A stretch of 64,000 nt of DNA, taken from NCBI GenBank assembly GCA_963726005.1, contig CAVSAT010000001.1:248001-312000 (forward strand). Reading direction: 5' to 3'. Both the position numbers and the translations under genes were made by a program. The notes under the pieces are model-generated. The model was not told the origin of the DNA. It ran no database searches and saw only the letters and a program-made list of their open reading frames with translations. The DNA comes from Bog-473 sp963726005. GTDB taxonomy: Bacteria > Actinomycetota > Acidimicrobiia > Acidimicrobiales > RAAP-2. The first letter of the stretch is position 1; each line of letters starts with the position of its first letter. Shown in pieces: positions 25,440 through 35,351 of this stretch.

Positions 25440-26207
25440 ATGACCCATCACCAGACCGGAACACGTGAAGAGTGGCTTGCCGCCCGTTTGAAGCTGCTCG
25501 ACGCCGAGAAGGAGCTGACGCGACGGAGCGACGAGTTGGCGCGGCAGCGGCAGGAACTGCCCTGGGTTCCAGTCGACAAGGAGTACCGTTTTGAGACCGA
25601 GGAGGGCACCGCGTCTCTCACCGATCTCTTCATAGGACGCTCGCAGCTTCTCATCTATCACTTTATGTTCGGGGCCGAGTACACGGCCGGGTGTCCGTCC
25701 TGTTCCGCCATCGCGGACGGTTTCAACGGTTCCTCTGTCCACCTCGCGAATCACGACGTCACTCTCTGCGCCGTGTCGCGGGCTCCGCTGGCGAAGCTGC
25801 AGGCATACAAGGCCCGGATGGGGTGGAGCTTTCCCTGGGCGTCTTCGTTCGGTAGCGACTTCAACCACGACTTCCAGGCGGCGCACACCGAGGAGGAGTG
25901 GATGTCGGGAGCCGCCGAGTACAACTTTCACAAGATGGATCTTCGGCCCTCGACCGCCGAAGAGGGTCCCGGACTTGACCAGTTCGCATCGAGCATCGTT
26001 GGAACGGACTGGGAGACGTATCGACGAGAAGGGCCCGGCGTGAGCGCGTTCGCGATTGACGATGGCGTCGTGTATCACACCTACTCTGCCTATGCGCGTG
26101 GGCTGGATGGTCTCTGGGGCATGTACCAGTGGCTCGACCGCGCGCCACTCGGTCGGAACGAGACCGGCTTCTGGTGGCGCCGTCATGACGAATATGAGGG
26201 CTCGTGA
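25440..26207 (+). CDS. DUF899 thioredoxin-like protein
   Basis: The 255-residue protein is preceded by ACAAGGAGAAGACC. The family features are visible: the N-terminal helix 'EEWLAARLKLLDAEKELTRR', the strand 'LLIYHFMFGAEYTAGCPSCS' carrying a C-x-x-C (thioredoxin-type, in G-C-P-S-C), 'LCAVSRAPLAKLQAYKARMG', and the C-terminal 'SAFAIDDGVVYHTYSAYARG'. DUF899 proteins have a thioredoxin fold and are probably redox-active. It is the last gene of the ArsR-SRPBCC-DUF2182 operon, which suggests a stress or redox-linked response. Confidence 0.88.
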   Translation: MTHHQTGTREEWLAARLKLLDAEKELTRRSDELARQRQELPWVPVDKEYRFETEEGTASLTDLFIGRSQLLIYHFMFGAEYTAGCPSCSAIADGFNGSSVHLANHDVTLCAVSRAPLAKLQAYKARMGWSFPWASSFGSDFNHDFQAAHTEEEWMSGAAEYNFHKMDLRPSTAEEGPGLDQFASSIVGTDWETYRREGPGVSAFAIDDGVVYHTYSAYARGLDGLWGMYQWLDRAPLGRNETGFWWRRHDEYEGS

Positions 26208-26794
26208 CGCGTGCGGAACGCTGCGCCACCAGCGACCTCAGCATGCGCCCGCCGGCCTGCTTCAGCCGGTCGTCGCCCGGTGCTCGCGCATGCCGACACC
26301 AATACGACTTTGTGTGACTCGGTACTCGACCGGAGTGCCACGGAAACCGATCGCGGCGAACAGGAACGTACGGTCCGCCCAGTCATGAAGTGCGTCCCAG
26401 AACGACACATGGACCAGCTTTCGCCGCTCGTCAGTTCCGCAAGATCGAGGCAGACATGATGACTCGCTGTTCAATCGTCGAACGGCGGAGGAGCATCGCA
26501 CGGGCAACGCGCCCTATTTACGGAAGCCGCTCTACGAAACCGCGCCCAGCGAACCGGGGAGGGATCGTCAAGCTTCTGACGAGCCGGCGGTACGAATGTG
26601 GAGAAGTTGTCGTTCCGGGAAACTGCCTTGTGGCATCGCAGCGCACGCACTTCGTCATCGGGTCACTCTCTTTGGGGCGGCCCGAGAAGGTCGTCGTCAG
26701 AGCAACATGGGGCTGGGCAGACCAGTGAGGCGTTATTACCCGTTGAGCATTGAGAGCGGCGACGCCAGCCGGAACCTCGCGCCTGAGATCGCGA
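26208..26794. other. Intergenic stretch, no supported gene
   Basis: A minus-strand frame at 26262-26507 has a protein-like patch ('VHVSFWDALHDWADRTFLFA') but no start signal or domain. I see no terminator with a T-tract. Confidence 0.4.
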
Positions 26795-28351
26795 CTAGTT
26801 CGCGACTGTGATCGTGATACCGGGGCTGCGGCCCACGTTTCCAGAGGCGTCGTAGGCGACGCTTTGCAAGGTGTAGGTGCCGTTGAGAACCGTCGTGGTG
26901 TTCCACCCCGCGAGCCATCCGTAGTAGGTCGGGGTGCCGGTCGCAATGAGGGCGTCGTTCATTGTCCCGCCGGTGAGATGGAACTCGACCTTCGTCAGGG
27001 TGCCGTAGTCAGAGGCGAAGGCGTCCAGATACTGGCTACCCGCCAGCGAGGCACCATTTGAAGGAAGCACCACGCTGGTCGTGGGCGGGGGGTTGTCAAC
27101 TGTGACCGTGATGCCAGTGCTATGGGCACTGAGCCCGCCTGCGTCGTAGGCGACGCTCTGCAAGGTGTAGGTGCCGTTGGGAACCGTCGTGGTGTTCCAC
27201 CCCGCCAGCCATCCGTAGTAGGTCGGGGTGCCGGTCGCAATGAGGGCGTTGTTCAGTGTCCCGCCGGTGAGATGGAACTCGACCTTCGCCAGGGTGCCGT
27301 AGTCAGAGGCGAAGGCGTCCAGATACTGGCTACCCGCCAGCGAGGCACCATTTGAAGGAAGGACCACACTGGTGGTCGGTGGATTGTTGACGAAGAGGGG
27401 AGCCGAGGCAGTGTTGCTGAGGGGTATCCCATCGAGCGGTGCAGACAGTTGAACGTCGACCGTCACCGGACCGGTCACCGTTGACGGGACGGTGAAGCCC
27501 CCCGAAAGGCTGGGCGGGGAAAAGACCCCTGAGTTGTAGGTTGCGGGCGCCACCTGAGCAGTTGAGGCCGCAGGAACGGAGCGGCCATTCATGTCGACGA
27601 GCGTGACCTTCACCGATGGCGTCCCGCTACCGGTTCCAAGCAACGATTGCAGGACGTTCAGCGTGGCCAACCACCAGTAGGTCGATGCCCCGGGAGCGTC
27701 ACTGACCGACACCGTCTGATTGGGAACCGCCGTTGAGGCTGAGAGGGCCACTGTTGGATTCGGAGGGAAAATGGGGAACCCTGTGTATTCGAACAACGCG
27801 CTGCCAGCTCCCACCGGCTTGAAGCTGGTCAGGTCGATCATCGCCAAGGCACAGCCGAGCAATCCCGAGTTGAACTCTTGTTGCGTCGGGGGACAAGAGG
27901 CATTCGGATCGAGCGCTTGGAACGTCGGCACTGTCCACGTGACACTGAGGTTTCCCGAGAGGTCGGAGATGGGAGTGATGGCCGAGGGCAGATCGATTTC
28001 CTTCAGCGCGGCCAGCAACGCCATGAGTGCACCCAACGAAACCAGCTGACCCGACAAGAGCGGAGCGGCAGCAGGGTCGATCGCCAGGACCAGGCTCGTG
28101 CCGACCATCAGGTAGGGGTGTAGTGGTGGCAGGCCGGTGCAGTTCACCGCGATCTTGCTTCCGGCAGAGACTCCTGTCACCAGTGGGAGGGAGCTTCCAT
28201 TAAAGGTGCACTGCGGACCGGCGCTCGCCGCCTGAGACGCGTGCGCTGTGGCGCCACTCGAAGCCGAGGTGGTCGCAAGGGCGGTTGCGCCGCATGACAC
28301 CGTGAGCACCGACGCGATCACAAGAAGCCTGAACAGACGGATGAGCACCAT
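26795..28351 (-). CDS. Secreted protein with tandem Ig-like domains
   Basis: The 518-residue protein starts at ATG 28351 after GGGGGTGG. It has a signal peptide ('MVLIRLFRLLVIASVLTVSC') and an N-terminal unrecognised domain with 'CTFNGSSLPLVTGVSAGSKI'. A proline-punctuated middle follows, then two nearly identical C-terminal Ig-like (Big-type) modules of 98 residues. Each begins 'TTSVVLPSNGASLAGSQYLD' and contains 'KVEFHLTGGT' and 'TPTYYGWLAGWNTT'. Such modules usually present or space a surface domain or bind glycans. Starts further upstream in the same frame lack a signal peptide at the N-terminus. Confidence 0.8.
   Translation of the reverse strand: MVLIRLFRLLVIASVLTVSCGATALATTSASSGATAHASQAASAGPQCTFNGSSLPLVTGVSAGSKIAVNCTGLPPLHPYLMVGTSLVLAIDPAAAPLLSGQLVSLGALMALLAALKEIDLPSAITPISDLSGNLSVTWTVPTFQALDPNASCPPTQQEFNSGLLGCALAMIDLTSFKPVGAGSALFEYTGFPIFPPNPTVALSASTAVPNQTVSVSDAPGASTYWWLATLNVLQSLLGTGSGTPSVKVTLVDMNGRSVPAASTAQVAPATYNSGVFSPPSLSGGFTVPSTVTGPVTVDVQLSAPLDGIPLSNTASAPLFVNNPPTTSVVLPSNGASLAGSQYLDAFASDYGTLAKVEFHLTGGTLNNALIATGTPTYYGWLAGWNTTTVPNGTYTLQSVAYDAGGLSAHSTGITVTVDNPPPTTSVVLPSNGASLAGSQYLDAFASDYGTLTKVEFHLTGGTMNDALIATGTPTYYGWLAGWNTTTVLNGTYTLQSVAYDASGNVGRSPGITITVAN
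26805..27380. repeat. Two tandem copies of a 294-bp unit within the Ig-like gene
   Basis: The unit starting at 26805 recurs at 27099 with an offset of exactly 294 bases (98 codons). Long identical runs occur, for example from the TACTGGCTACCCGCC segment onward, with only scattered substitutions. The near-identity at DNA level shows a recent duplication or ongoing homogenisation, and copy number may vary. Confidence 0.85.
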
Positions 28352-29407
28352 CGTCCACCCCCATCTTCGTAAGCCCGAAGCCCCTCCAAAGCTCAACGTA
28401 GGCGAAATGCTGCGCCGGCCGCAAGGTCCGGGCTCGTCACGAGCAATTTGCAAGAGCCTCCCCGCTTGCCTCTCGGATGGGCACGGGGCAACACCGCTGC
28501 GACAAGGCGTTCGAACATCGGATAGGCATTTGTACCGCCCATTTCGTCGATCGCGAGTCGCCTTTTGCCCATCAGTCGATCAGGCGCCGTCCGAGCAGCG
28601 ATTGAATCAGTTCGAAGTCGAAACCGCCGTGCTCCTCGAGCGCGCCCAGCTGCTCGACGAAGTCGGGTTCTCGTTACGAACGTATGCTTCCACCGAATTC
28701 TCAGCGATGGAGCGCACCACGGCGTCCCGCAGGCCTCGCCCCCCGTCTCGAATCGGGCGACAAGGTGTCGCGCTTCTTCCAATGGGCGCAGGGCCGCACC
28801 GCACGCGTAACGACCCCGCCCGGGGGGAAGGGGGGGTGGGGTCGTTACGCTCTGCCAAGGCTTATCAGCCAAGGGCGGGCCGCTCAAAGAAGTTGTCACT
28901 GCGTTGTGCTGTGGTGAGATCGAATGGCTCTACCGGGCACCCGCCTGCCTCACGCAGACTCTGACCCGGGGCGGGGTGGATCGGGGTCAGGTCGGGGAGA
29001 TTCCGCCCTGCCCCCTCATCGTGTTCGGGTCCGCTCGGTATTGACCGAGCGCGGATGCGGGCCGGGGCGCTGAAACGATGGGAGCCCTGTCCAAGTGAAC
29101 CTCTCTCGTACCAACTTCACTTGATAGCTGAAGAATGCGATGTGCACCAACGAGGTCGAGCGTACGGTAACCCCGCCCACCCGGAAGCGCGTGCGTTGCG
29201 GGCGGCGCCGAGCGACCGCAGCTGTCATTCCCGTGTGACCCGAGCAACTCCCCGAAGCGATCCCCGTTCTGCGTATCCATACGTCAGGAAGGTTGTGAGA
29301 GGTTTGTGGGCCGCTGGTCCAAACGGCCCTTGGAGGCATTGACGCCGACCACCACAATCGATTGGGGGGGGGCGTACCGGCGGGGTCGCAGGCCCTGCCG
29401 GACCATC
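28352..29407. other. 1-kb stretch without a supported gene
   Basis: Frames on both strands overlap without starts or domains. The notable element is the 13-base inverted repeat at 28805-28850. Poly-G runs occur at 28822-28840 and 29365-29372. Confidence 0.45.
28805..28850. repeat. Perfect 13-bp inverted repeat with G-rich loop
   Basis: GCGTAACGACCCC (28805-28817) and GGGGTCGTTACGC (28838-28850) are exact complements around a 20-base loop made almost wholly of G. It could be a strong transcription barrier, a protein site or a remnant of a mobile element end. There is no T-tract. Confidence 0.7.
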
Positions 29408-29776
29408 ATGAGCACAGAACCCACGGCCGATCGATGGCGCGCAATGGCGGGGGACGTCCTGAAACGCGTGACCGCCGCCGAAGACAGATTCTTGGCATCG
29501 ATCGCCCTGAACCAGGCCACCATGTTGGCTGCGGCAGATGAGATGCAGGCAGCGACGAGGGACGCCGCGGCCTGGCTGCATGCGCACCCGTGCCCGGATC
29601 CGAAACTCGCTCGACACGTTGCGCTCCTGCTCGACGCCTGCGCGGAGGTCGTGCGCACGGCGCAGCTCTCGGCCACCGAGCCTTGGGCCGAGAGCAAGCT
29701 CGCCATGATCCGCCTCGGGCGTCTCCTCGGAGCGATCGACCTTCACTCGCGGGCCGTGAATGATTGGGAGCAATAG
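29408..29776 (+). CDS. Hypothetical helical protein
   Basis: The 122-residue protein starts at ATG 29408. It is nearly all helix: 'DRWRAMAGDVLKRVTAAEDR', 'SIALNQATMLAAADEMQAAT', 'LARHVALLLDACAEVVRTAQ', ending 'LGRLLGAIDLHSRAVNDWEQ'. The composition suggests a four-helix bundle. No known family is recognised and no Shine-Dalgarno is clear. Confidence 0.5.
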   Translation: MSTEPTADRWRAMAGDVLKRVTAAEDRFLASIALNQATMLAAADEMQAATRDAAAWLHAHPCPDPKLARHVALLLDACAEVVRTAQLSATEPWAESKLAMIRLGRLLGAIDLHSRAVNDWEQ

Positions 29777-29964
29777 CCACCCTCGAACACGCTGGTCAAC
29801 AACAGGTCCTTATCCAATCAATCCTGCAACAACACTGCACCGACCGCGGACACCATCCTCCACGCCTGCTGATCAGACCCTGTCGCCATTGCACGCACGG
29901 GCCGGTGAAGAATCCGGAAGAGGGTCACCTTGACGGTGCGCCGGTGTGCGGTCACGATTTCCCA

Positions 29965-30819
29965 ATGCGCCTTCGTCTTGTGGTGCCTCTCCTTGCCGTG
30001 CTGGCCATCTTCGCCGCCGGATGCGATTGGCCGAATATCTCTCCGCCCGGAAGTGCCACCGTTCGGTATCGCGACCCGGTGTTCAACGCGGTCACCGTGA
30101 CGAGCAACCTGACGTACGGCAGTGCGGTCAACCTCGAGGGCCAGACGATCACCCTTCAGCTCGACATGTACCAGCCGACAGGCGACACCGTCACCGCTCG
30201 CCCGGCGATCGTCTGGGTTCATGGCGGCTCGTTTTGTTGCGGCGACAAGACCTCGTCCGAGCTCGTCGATGAGGCGACGACGTTCTCCAAGGAGGGATAC
30301 CTGAACGTCTCCATCAACTATCGCCTCGAGTCGCCAGGTTGCTCGGGGAACTTCTCGAATTGCGGTACCGCGATCGACGAAGCAGCCGCGGATGCACAAA
30401 CCGCAGTGCGGTTCCTCCGGACCAACGCGACCATGTACCGTATCGATCCGAACCGAATCGCCATCGGCGGCTCTTCCGCGGGGGCGATCACCGCGCTGAA
30501 CGTCGGCTATTCCACATCCCAGGATCCGTCGGCTGGCGTACGAGCGGCGGTCTCGCTCTCTGGTGCACACGTGGGCGTGGGCACCGTATCTCCCGGCGAT
30601 GCGCCGGCCCTCGATTTCCATTGCACGAGCGACCCGCTCGTTCCGTATTCGGCTGCGGTGAGCACCATCAATGCGGCGAAGGCCCAGGGACTCGACGCAT
30701 TTCTGGAGTCGTGGAACGAGACATGCCACGTGCCGTATGCCGAGCACCGTCAACAGATCCTCGATCAAACGAGGAATTTCCTGTGGTGGGAGATGGACCT
30801 CGGGGGCGCCGCAACGTGA
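29965..30819 (+). CDS. Lipoprotein alpha/beta hydrolase (carboxylesterase-like)
   Basis: The 284-residue protein has a lipoprotein signal peptide with lipobox 'IFAAGC' (Cys20). Esterase features follow: oxyanion 'WVHGGSFCCG' (HGG at 86-88), 'NVSINYRLESPG', and the nucleophile elbow 'IAIGGSSAGAI' with Ser171 in G-x-S-x-G. 'LDFHCTSDPLVPYSA' probably carries the catalytic Asp, and the His is probably in 'ETCHVPYAEH'. It would hydrolyse esters at the outer face of the membrane; the substrate is unknown. Five cysteines in the mature part may form disulfides. It stands alone between gaps. Confidence 0.85.
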   Translation: MRLRLVVPLLAVLAIFAAGCDWPNISPPGSATVRYRDPVFNAVTVTSNLTYGSAVNLEGQTITLQLDMYQPTGDTVTARPAIVWVHGGSFCCGDKTSSELVDEATTFSKEGYLNVSINYRLESPGCSGNFSNCGTAIDEAAADAQTAVRFLRTNATMYRIDPNRIAIGGSSAGAITALNVGYSTSQDPSAGVRAAVSLSGAHVGVGTVSPGDAPALDFHCTSDPLVPYSAAVSTINAAKAQGLDAFLESWNETCHVPYAEHRQQILDQTRNFLWWEMDLGGAAT

Positions 30820-31136
30820 GCGCGGTTCGCCACTGCTCGAACCGCTGGCGGTCAGCACCACAACGATGAGAAGTCCATACGATGAGCGAGGACGTTCGGA
30901 TGGTTTTCTCCTCCCGATGCTCTACGCCGGTCGATGAGTTCGTCGTTCTGGCCGACCGCAAGGAGCTCGAATCGTTCGCGAGCCTCAGGTGTCGGCAGCA
31001 TGCCGGCGGGCTGAACCCAAATTCGGCGGGACGAGGCAGACGAACAACCCCGAAGCTCCATGCCAGTCTCGTCCGACATTCTCAACGCCTAGGCGTTACT
31101 CTTCCCGCTGCCCTTGCCCACTCCGAGGATGGTGAA
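30820..31136. other. Intergenic stretch, no supported gene
   Basis: No frame with start signals and no hairpin of note was seen. Confidence 0.4.
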
Positions 31137-31352
31137 ATGAATCGTCAACGAGCTCCATACGCGAAGAGGTCAGTATGGTACGCGGTCTTGATCCTGGCTG
31201 TCGTCGTCGTGGTTGGATTCGCGGCAGCGGGATATGAGCTCAACCATCTGCGAACGGAAGTCAATGCCATGAACGTTCGAATCAACAGCCTCAGCTACCT
31301 GATTACCTTGCTCCAAGCTGCCGTCCATGTGCTGTCGGCGCAGATTAAATAG
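31137..31352 (+). CDS. Small single-pass membrane protein with coiled coil
   Basis: The 71-residue protein starts at ATG 31137. A basic N-terminus is followed by one helix ('SVWYAVLILAVVVVVGFAAA') and a heptad-like outer segment ('ELNHLRTEVNAMNVRINSLS', 'YLITLLQAAVHVLSAQIK'). The pattern resembles small envelope coiled-coil proteins; the function is unknown. It marks the end of the loosely packed left half. Confidence 0.55.
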   Translation: MNRQRAPYAKRSVWYAVLILAVVVVVGFAAAGYELNHLRTEVNAMNVRINSLSYLITLLQAAVHVLSAQIK

Positions 31353-31503
31353 AACCGGCCGCGGAGCATTCACCGGCGTCGGGCACGCCACCGCGGGGAG
31401 CCGAGTGACGTTCGGCGCTGTCGTACGGGTGCGCCAGATCGTCCGCGGTGCGTCCATCACGGTCACCGTCCCGAACGAGCAGACCCCGTGCGGGCGGGCC
31501 GGC

Positions 31504-34265
31504 TCAGGAATGCACCACGACATCCAGGACGACCGGAGGGAGCGCCAGACCCCCGGAAGTGGTCATCGCCACCCGAAGGGGGTAGGTCCCCGGGACGGCG
31601 CCGCTGACGGTCAGTGACTGGGTGACCGGGCGCGGGGTCCCGCAGGCGGGGGCGAGTGTCAGCGTTCCCGACGACGGGGACACGGCGAGCCCGTTCGGAG
31701 GCGATGCCACCCGCCATCGGACCGTGGTCGGTTCCGGCCGCGGCCGCGGCCCGGCCGCGCCGAGCTGGATGCCGGTCGCCTGTCCTGCGGCTACCGATGT
31801 CGCGCCGCTCGGCGACGAGAACCCGACCGCGGGGAGCTCCCCGGTGCCGGACGAAGGCGGGCCGTCGGCCGCCGACGACGCCCAGGTCGGGTCCGGGCTG
31901 GGCGACAGTGTGTAGGACAGGCTCGCTCCGGTCCGGAGGACCGACGCCGGAAGCCAGGGACGGTCCCACCCGCGGCTCGGGGCAGCGTGCCCGGCCGTGC
32001 TCGACTGGGCGCAGCGGGTGCCGCTGGGCGTCGGTGCGGGCTGCGACACCCCGGTCACGGTGAGGGCATGGACAAAGGGCCGGGAGGCCGCCGCGCCCGG
32101 GGCGTGCTCGACGAGGCGGCGGCCATCGGGCAACGTGAGGGTCACGGAAGGGAAGAGCGGGCTGGCCAGCGCCAGGTTCGCCGAGCCGGGGGTCACCGGG
32201 AAGAAGCCCAGGGCCGCCCACACGTACCACGACGAGATCGCCCCCAGGTCGTCGTTGCCGGGCTCGTCGACGGGAGCGTCGGCGTACTCGGCGTTCACGA
32301 TGGCGCGGACGGTGCCTTGCGTCTTGTCGGGCGCGCCGAAGGAGTCGAACTCCCAGGGTGCCCACTCGCCGGGCTCGTTGCCGGACCAGTCGTACGGTGC
32401 GTCGCGGCTGGCGTTCAGCGAGGTGAAGAATGTCGTCAGCTCGCTGGTCGCAGCGGTATCACCGCCCATGAGCGAGGCCAGCGCAGCCAGGTCCTGGGGC
32501 ACCGACCACGTGTACTGCACGGCGTTCCCCTCCTCGAAGCCGAGCTGCCCGCCGGGTTCGAGCTGCGACGTCTCGAAGGCCGGGCCGGGCGGGAAGCTGC
32601 CGTCGTTCCCACGGGCTTGGATGTAACCGGTGGCGGGGTTGAAGAGATACTCCCAGTTCGCGGCGCGCCGCCCCATGGACGACGCCAGGGCGCTGTCACC
32701 GAGCGCCGACGCGATCCGGGCGATGGAGGAGTCGTCGATGGCGTACTCGAGGGTGACCGAGCCTCCGATCGAATAGTCGATGGAGGTGAGGTCGAGGGAA
32801 CCCGCATTGACGTAGTGCTGGGAGAGGTACTGGCTCAGGTACTGGCGCTCGATCTCGAGCCCGTGCCCCGTTTCGGTCTGGGTCGCCCCCTTGACCATGG
32901 CCTTGAGCGCTGCGGTGACGTCGAAGTTGCGCACGCCCATGGCGTACGCGTCGGCGATGATGGGGTCGGCCGAGTCGCCGTTGATCTGGGACTCGTCCCC
33001 GCCCACGATGGCCCACTTCGGCAACCAGCCGGTCTGCTGGGCGTCATCGACCAACGACTGGACCATGTCGCCGACGTCGTGGGGGGCGAGAAGGGACTCG
33101 AGCTGGACGTCGCTGCGATAGATGTCCCACTCCGAGAAGTTGGCGTATTCGTCCCGCCCGCGTGCGGTGTGCACGCGGCCGTCGCTCCCGGCGTACTGAC
33201 CGTTCACGTCCGACACGATGTTCGGAAACAGGAGCGAGTGGTAGAGCGCGGTGTAGAAGGTGTGCTCCTCGGCCGCCGTCCCTCCCCGCGCGACCACGCG
33301 CCCGAGGAGGGCGTTCCACTGCGCCGCGGCCCGGTCGCTCACCCCGCGAACGACCAGCCCGGGTCCTCGCGGGCGAGGTTCTGCTCGGCGTCGTGGGTGT
33401 TGACGAAGGAGATGGCGACCTTCATTTCGACCGCGCGCTGGGTGGTCGTATCGAAGCGCACGTACGCCCCGCACGATGGCCCGGTACAGCTGGCGTTCCC
33501 GGCGGCGCCCGAGCCGGTCCAGCTCCCGGCCGACGAGAAGGGTCGGTTGAAACGCGCGACGAAGTGGAGCGTGTAATTCGTGCCCGTCTGGCAGAACCCG
33601 CCGCTGGTGACCTGACCCTCGACTTCGTCGTGGCCGACGATGCGCACCTGAGCAGCGGAGACGGGGTTCGCGCTGTCGGCGACCTTGAAGAGGACGTTGG
33701 ACTGTGTGCCGGGGGGAAAGGTGAAGCGTGCGATGCCCGAACGCGTCGTGACGGCGAGCGCGACCGCGATCGACGCCGGTGCGAGCCTGACCTCGTAGCG
33801 ACCGGGACTGGCGCGTTCCTGCGCGTGCGAGAAGGCGGCAACGGTCGCCTGCGGATTGCTCCCGATGGCACCTTCGGTGGGCAAGATGGGTACGTCCTGG
33901 TAGGAGGGGCAGCCGGTGCCGCTCAGGTGGGTGAGGCTGAAGCCGTTGATCCGGCTGTCCGCGTCGGCGTACCCGCCACCGGCCTGGACGGCGTCGGGGC
34001 TGGTGTCGGGACTCCACTGGAGCATGCCGAAGGGGACATCGGCGCCCGGGAATTCGCCGACCGTGCCGGGGCTGACCGGCCCGGTCCCGGTGCCGTCGAA
34101 CGGATGGACGAGTGCCGCCGGGTCGGTCGGCGCGGGTGCCGCCGGCGACTGTGCCCCGGCGCTGTCGGGCGTCGGGCCGAGAACCGTCACGCCCAGCGTG
34201 CCCGAGAGCGCCACCGTCGCGGCCAGCAGCGCGGTCGGTCGCACGTGCTGTCGACCGGCGGTCAT
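31504..34265 (-). pseudogene. GH92 alpha-1,2-mannosidase, secreted, with one frameshift
   Basis: The N-terminal frame (33339-34265) gives a signal peptide and the GH92 N-domain ('VHPFDGTGTGPVSPGTVGEF', 'GADVPFGMLQWSPDT', 'INGFSLTHLSGTGC'). The C-terminal part continues in another frame down to 31504 with 'GNEPGEWAPWEFDSF', 'DKTQGTVRAIVN', 'GNDDLGAISSWYVWAALGFF' and an Ig-like tail. The two join at the C-run 33342-33345: one more C would restore 'WSFAGVSDRAAAQWNALLG'. Intact, it would be about 920 residues. GH92 enzymes remove mannose from alpha-linked mannans using Ca2+. A sequencing error in the homopolymer is as likely as a real mutation. Confidence 0.85.
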
Positions 34266-34341
34266 CGGCCGACGGTAGCCGTGGAGCCCGGACCCGGCAC
34301 CCGCCCGCAGGATCGGGTGCGGGCGACCAAAGTCCGGACCG

Positions 34342-35124
34342 CTAGCGCCCGGTCCAGACGGGGGGCCGCTTCTCGAGGAACGCGGCGACCCCTTCGCGGG
34401 CGTCGGCCGAGCGCGCGGCCGAGGCCAAGGCGCGTTCGGTCCGCTCCCAGCCGAGCTCGTCGTCCGCCGCGACGATGCCGTTCACGGCCGAGAGGCAGGC
34501 CTGCACCGAGACCGGGGCGTTGGCGCAGATCTGCCTGGCCAAGGTCTCAGCCTCCAGTAGAGCTTTACCCGGGTCGGCGAGCACGTTGACCAAGCCCACC
34601 TCGTAGGCCCGTTGGGCCTCGATCGGGCGGCCCGTGAGGATCAGCTGCCGGGCCACGTTCAGGGGCAGGGCCCGTGGGGCCCGGAACAGTCCGGCGCAGG
34701 TCGGCACCACACCGATCCCCACCTCGGGCAACCCGAACCGGGCGGTTCGTGCGGCGACGACGAGGTCGCAGGCGAGCACGATCTCGAGGCCACCGCCCAA
34801 GGCGGGACCCTCGACCGCCGCGATGAGCGGCTTGCGGCGCCGGCGCCGGATGATGCCGTACTCGCCGCCCCGGCCGGTGACGTAGTCACCGCCCGCCGTC
34901 AGGTCGCTCCCGGCACTGAACACGTCCCCCGTGCCGGTCAGGATCCCCGCCCAGAGTTGGTCGTCGTCGTCCAGTTCGTTCAGGGCCGCATCGAGCGCGT
35001 CGGCCATGGCCCGGTCGATGGCGTTGCGCTTGGCGCCGCGCTCCATGGAGATGGTCAGCACGCGCTCGGCGCGCCGCGTCACGACGAGCTGACCGGTGGC
35101 GTCGCCCGTGCCCATCACCTGCAC
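34342..35124 (-). CDS. Enoyl-CoA hydratase/isomerase (crotonase) family protein
   Basis: The 260-residue protein has the crotonase fold. 'RGAKRNAIDRAMADALDAAL' opens it, 'GTGDVFSAGSDLTAG' is the first oxyanion-loop region, 'KPLIAAVEGPALGGGLEIVL' followed by 'ACDLVVAARTARFGLPEVGI' is the core, and 'VPTCAGLFRAPRALPL' covers the catalytic segment. One of the two usual catalytic Glu positions is kept in 'PEVG'; the other, normally in 'ELA-G' of helix 3, appears as 'GLEIVLACD'. Hydration or isomerisation of an acyl-CoA in fatty-acid or xenobiotic catabolism is expected. The best start may be ATG 35115 or GTG nearby. Confidence 0.88.
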   Translation of the reverse strand: MQVMGTGDATGQLVVTRRAERVLTISMERGAKRNAIDRAMADALDAALNELDDDDQLWAGILTGTGDVFSAGSDLTAGGDYVTGRGGEYGIIRRRRRKPLIAAVEGPALGGGLEIVLACDLVVAARTARFGLPEVGIGVVPTCAGLFRAPRALPLNVARQLILTGRPIEAQRAYEVGLVNVLADPGKALLEAETLARQICANAPVSVQACLSAVNGIVAADDELGWERTERALASAARSADAREGVAAFLEKRPPVWTGR

Positions 35125-35351
35125 CCCCGATCAAAGAGCCTGCGAGGTGGTGAGGATACTGCGGGTCATCCCCCGGCATCCCGCCCGGGACCCCCCACGG
35201 TTCTCTTCGTGCGCCCCGACACGGGTCACCGCGGCTGGGTCGGCGCCGGCTCGATGCTGCGCCCGTCGACTGGTCCTGGTGGAGTCCTATTGCCCCACGG
35301 CGCCGAAGCGGCCTTGCGCCGCCGCGTGGGGCCGAGCGACCGGGCGAGCGC

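Noticed and set aside
26262..26507. Minus-strand 81-residue frame with a protein-like patch
   Set aside because: No Shine-Dalgarno, no recognisable domain and no conserved context; too weak to call.
33339..33350. Programmed ribosomal frameshift in GH92
   Set aside because: No slippery heptamer with downstream structure is apparent, and GH92 genes are not known to use frameshifting; a homopolymer indel is simpler.
31987..34589. Long plus-strand frames opposite the GH92 gene
   Set aside because: They are Arg/Gly/Asp-rich shadows of a high-GC gene with no domain or start signal.
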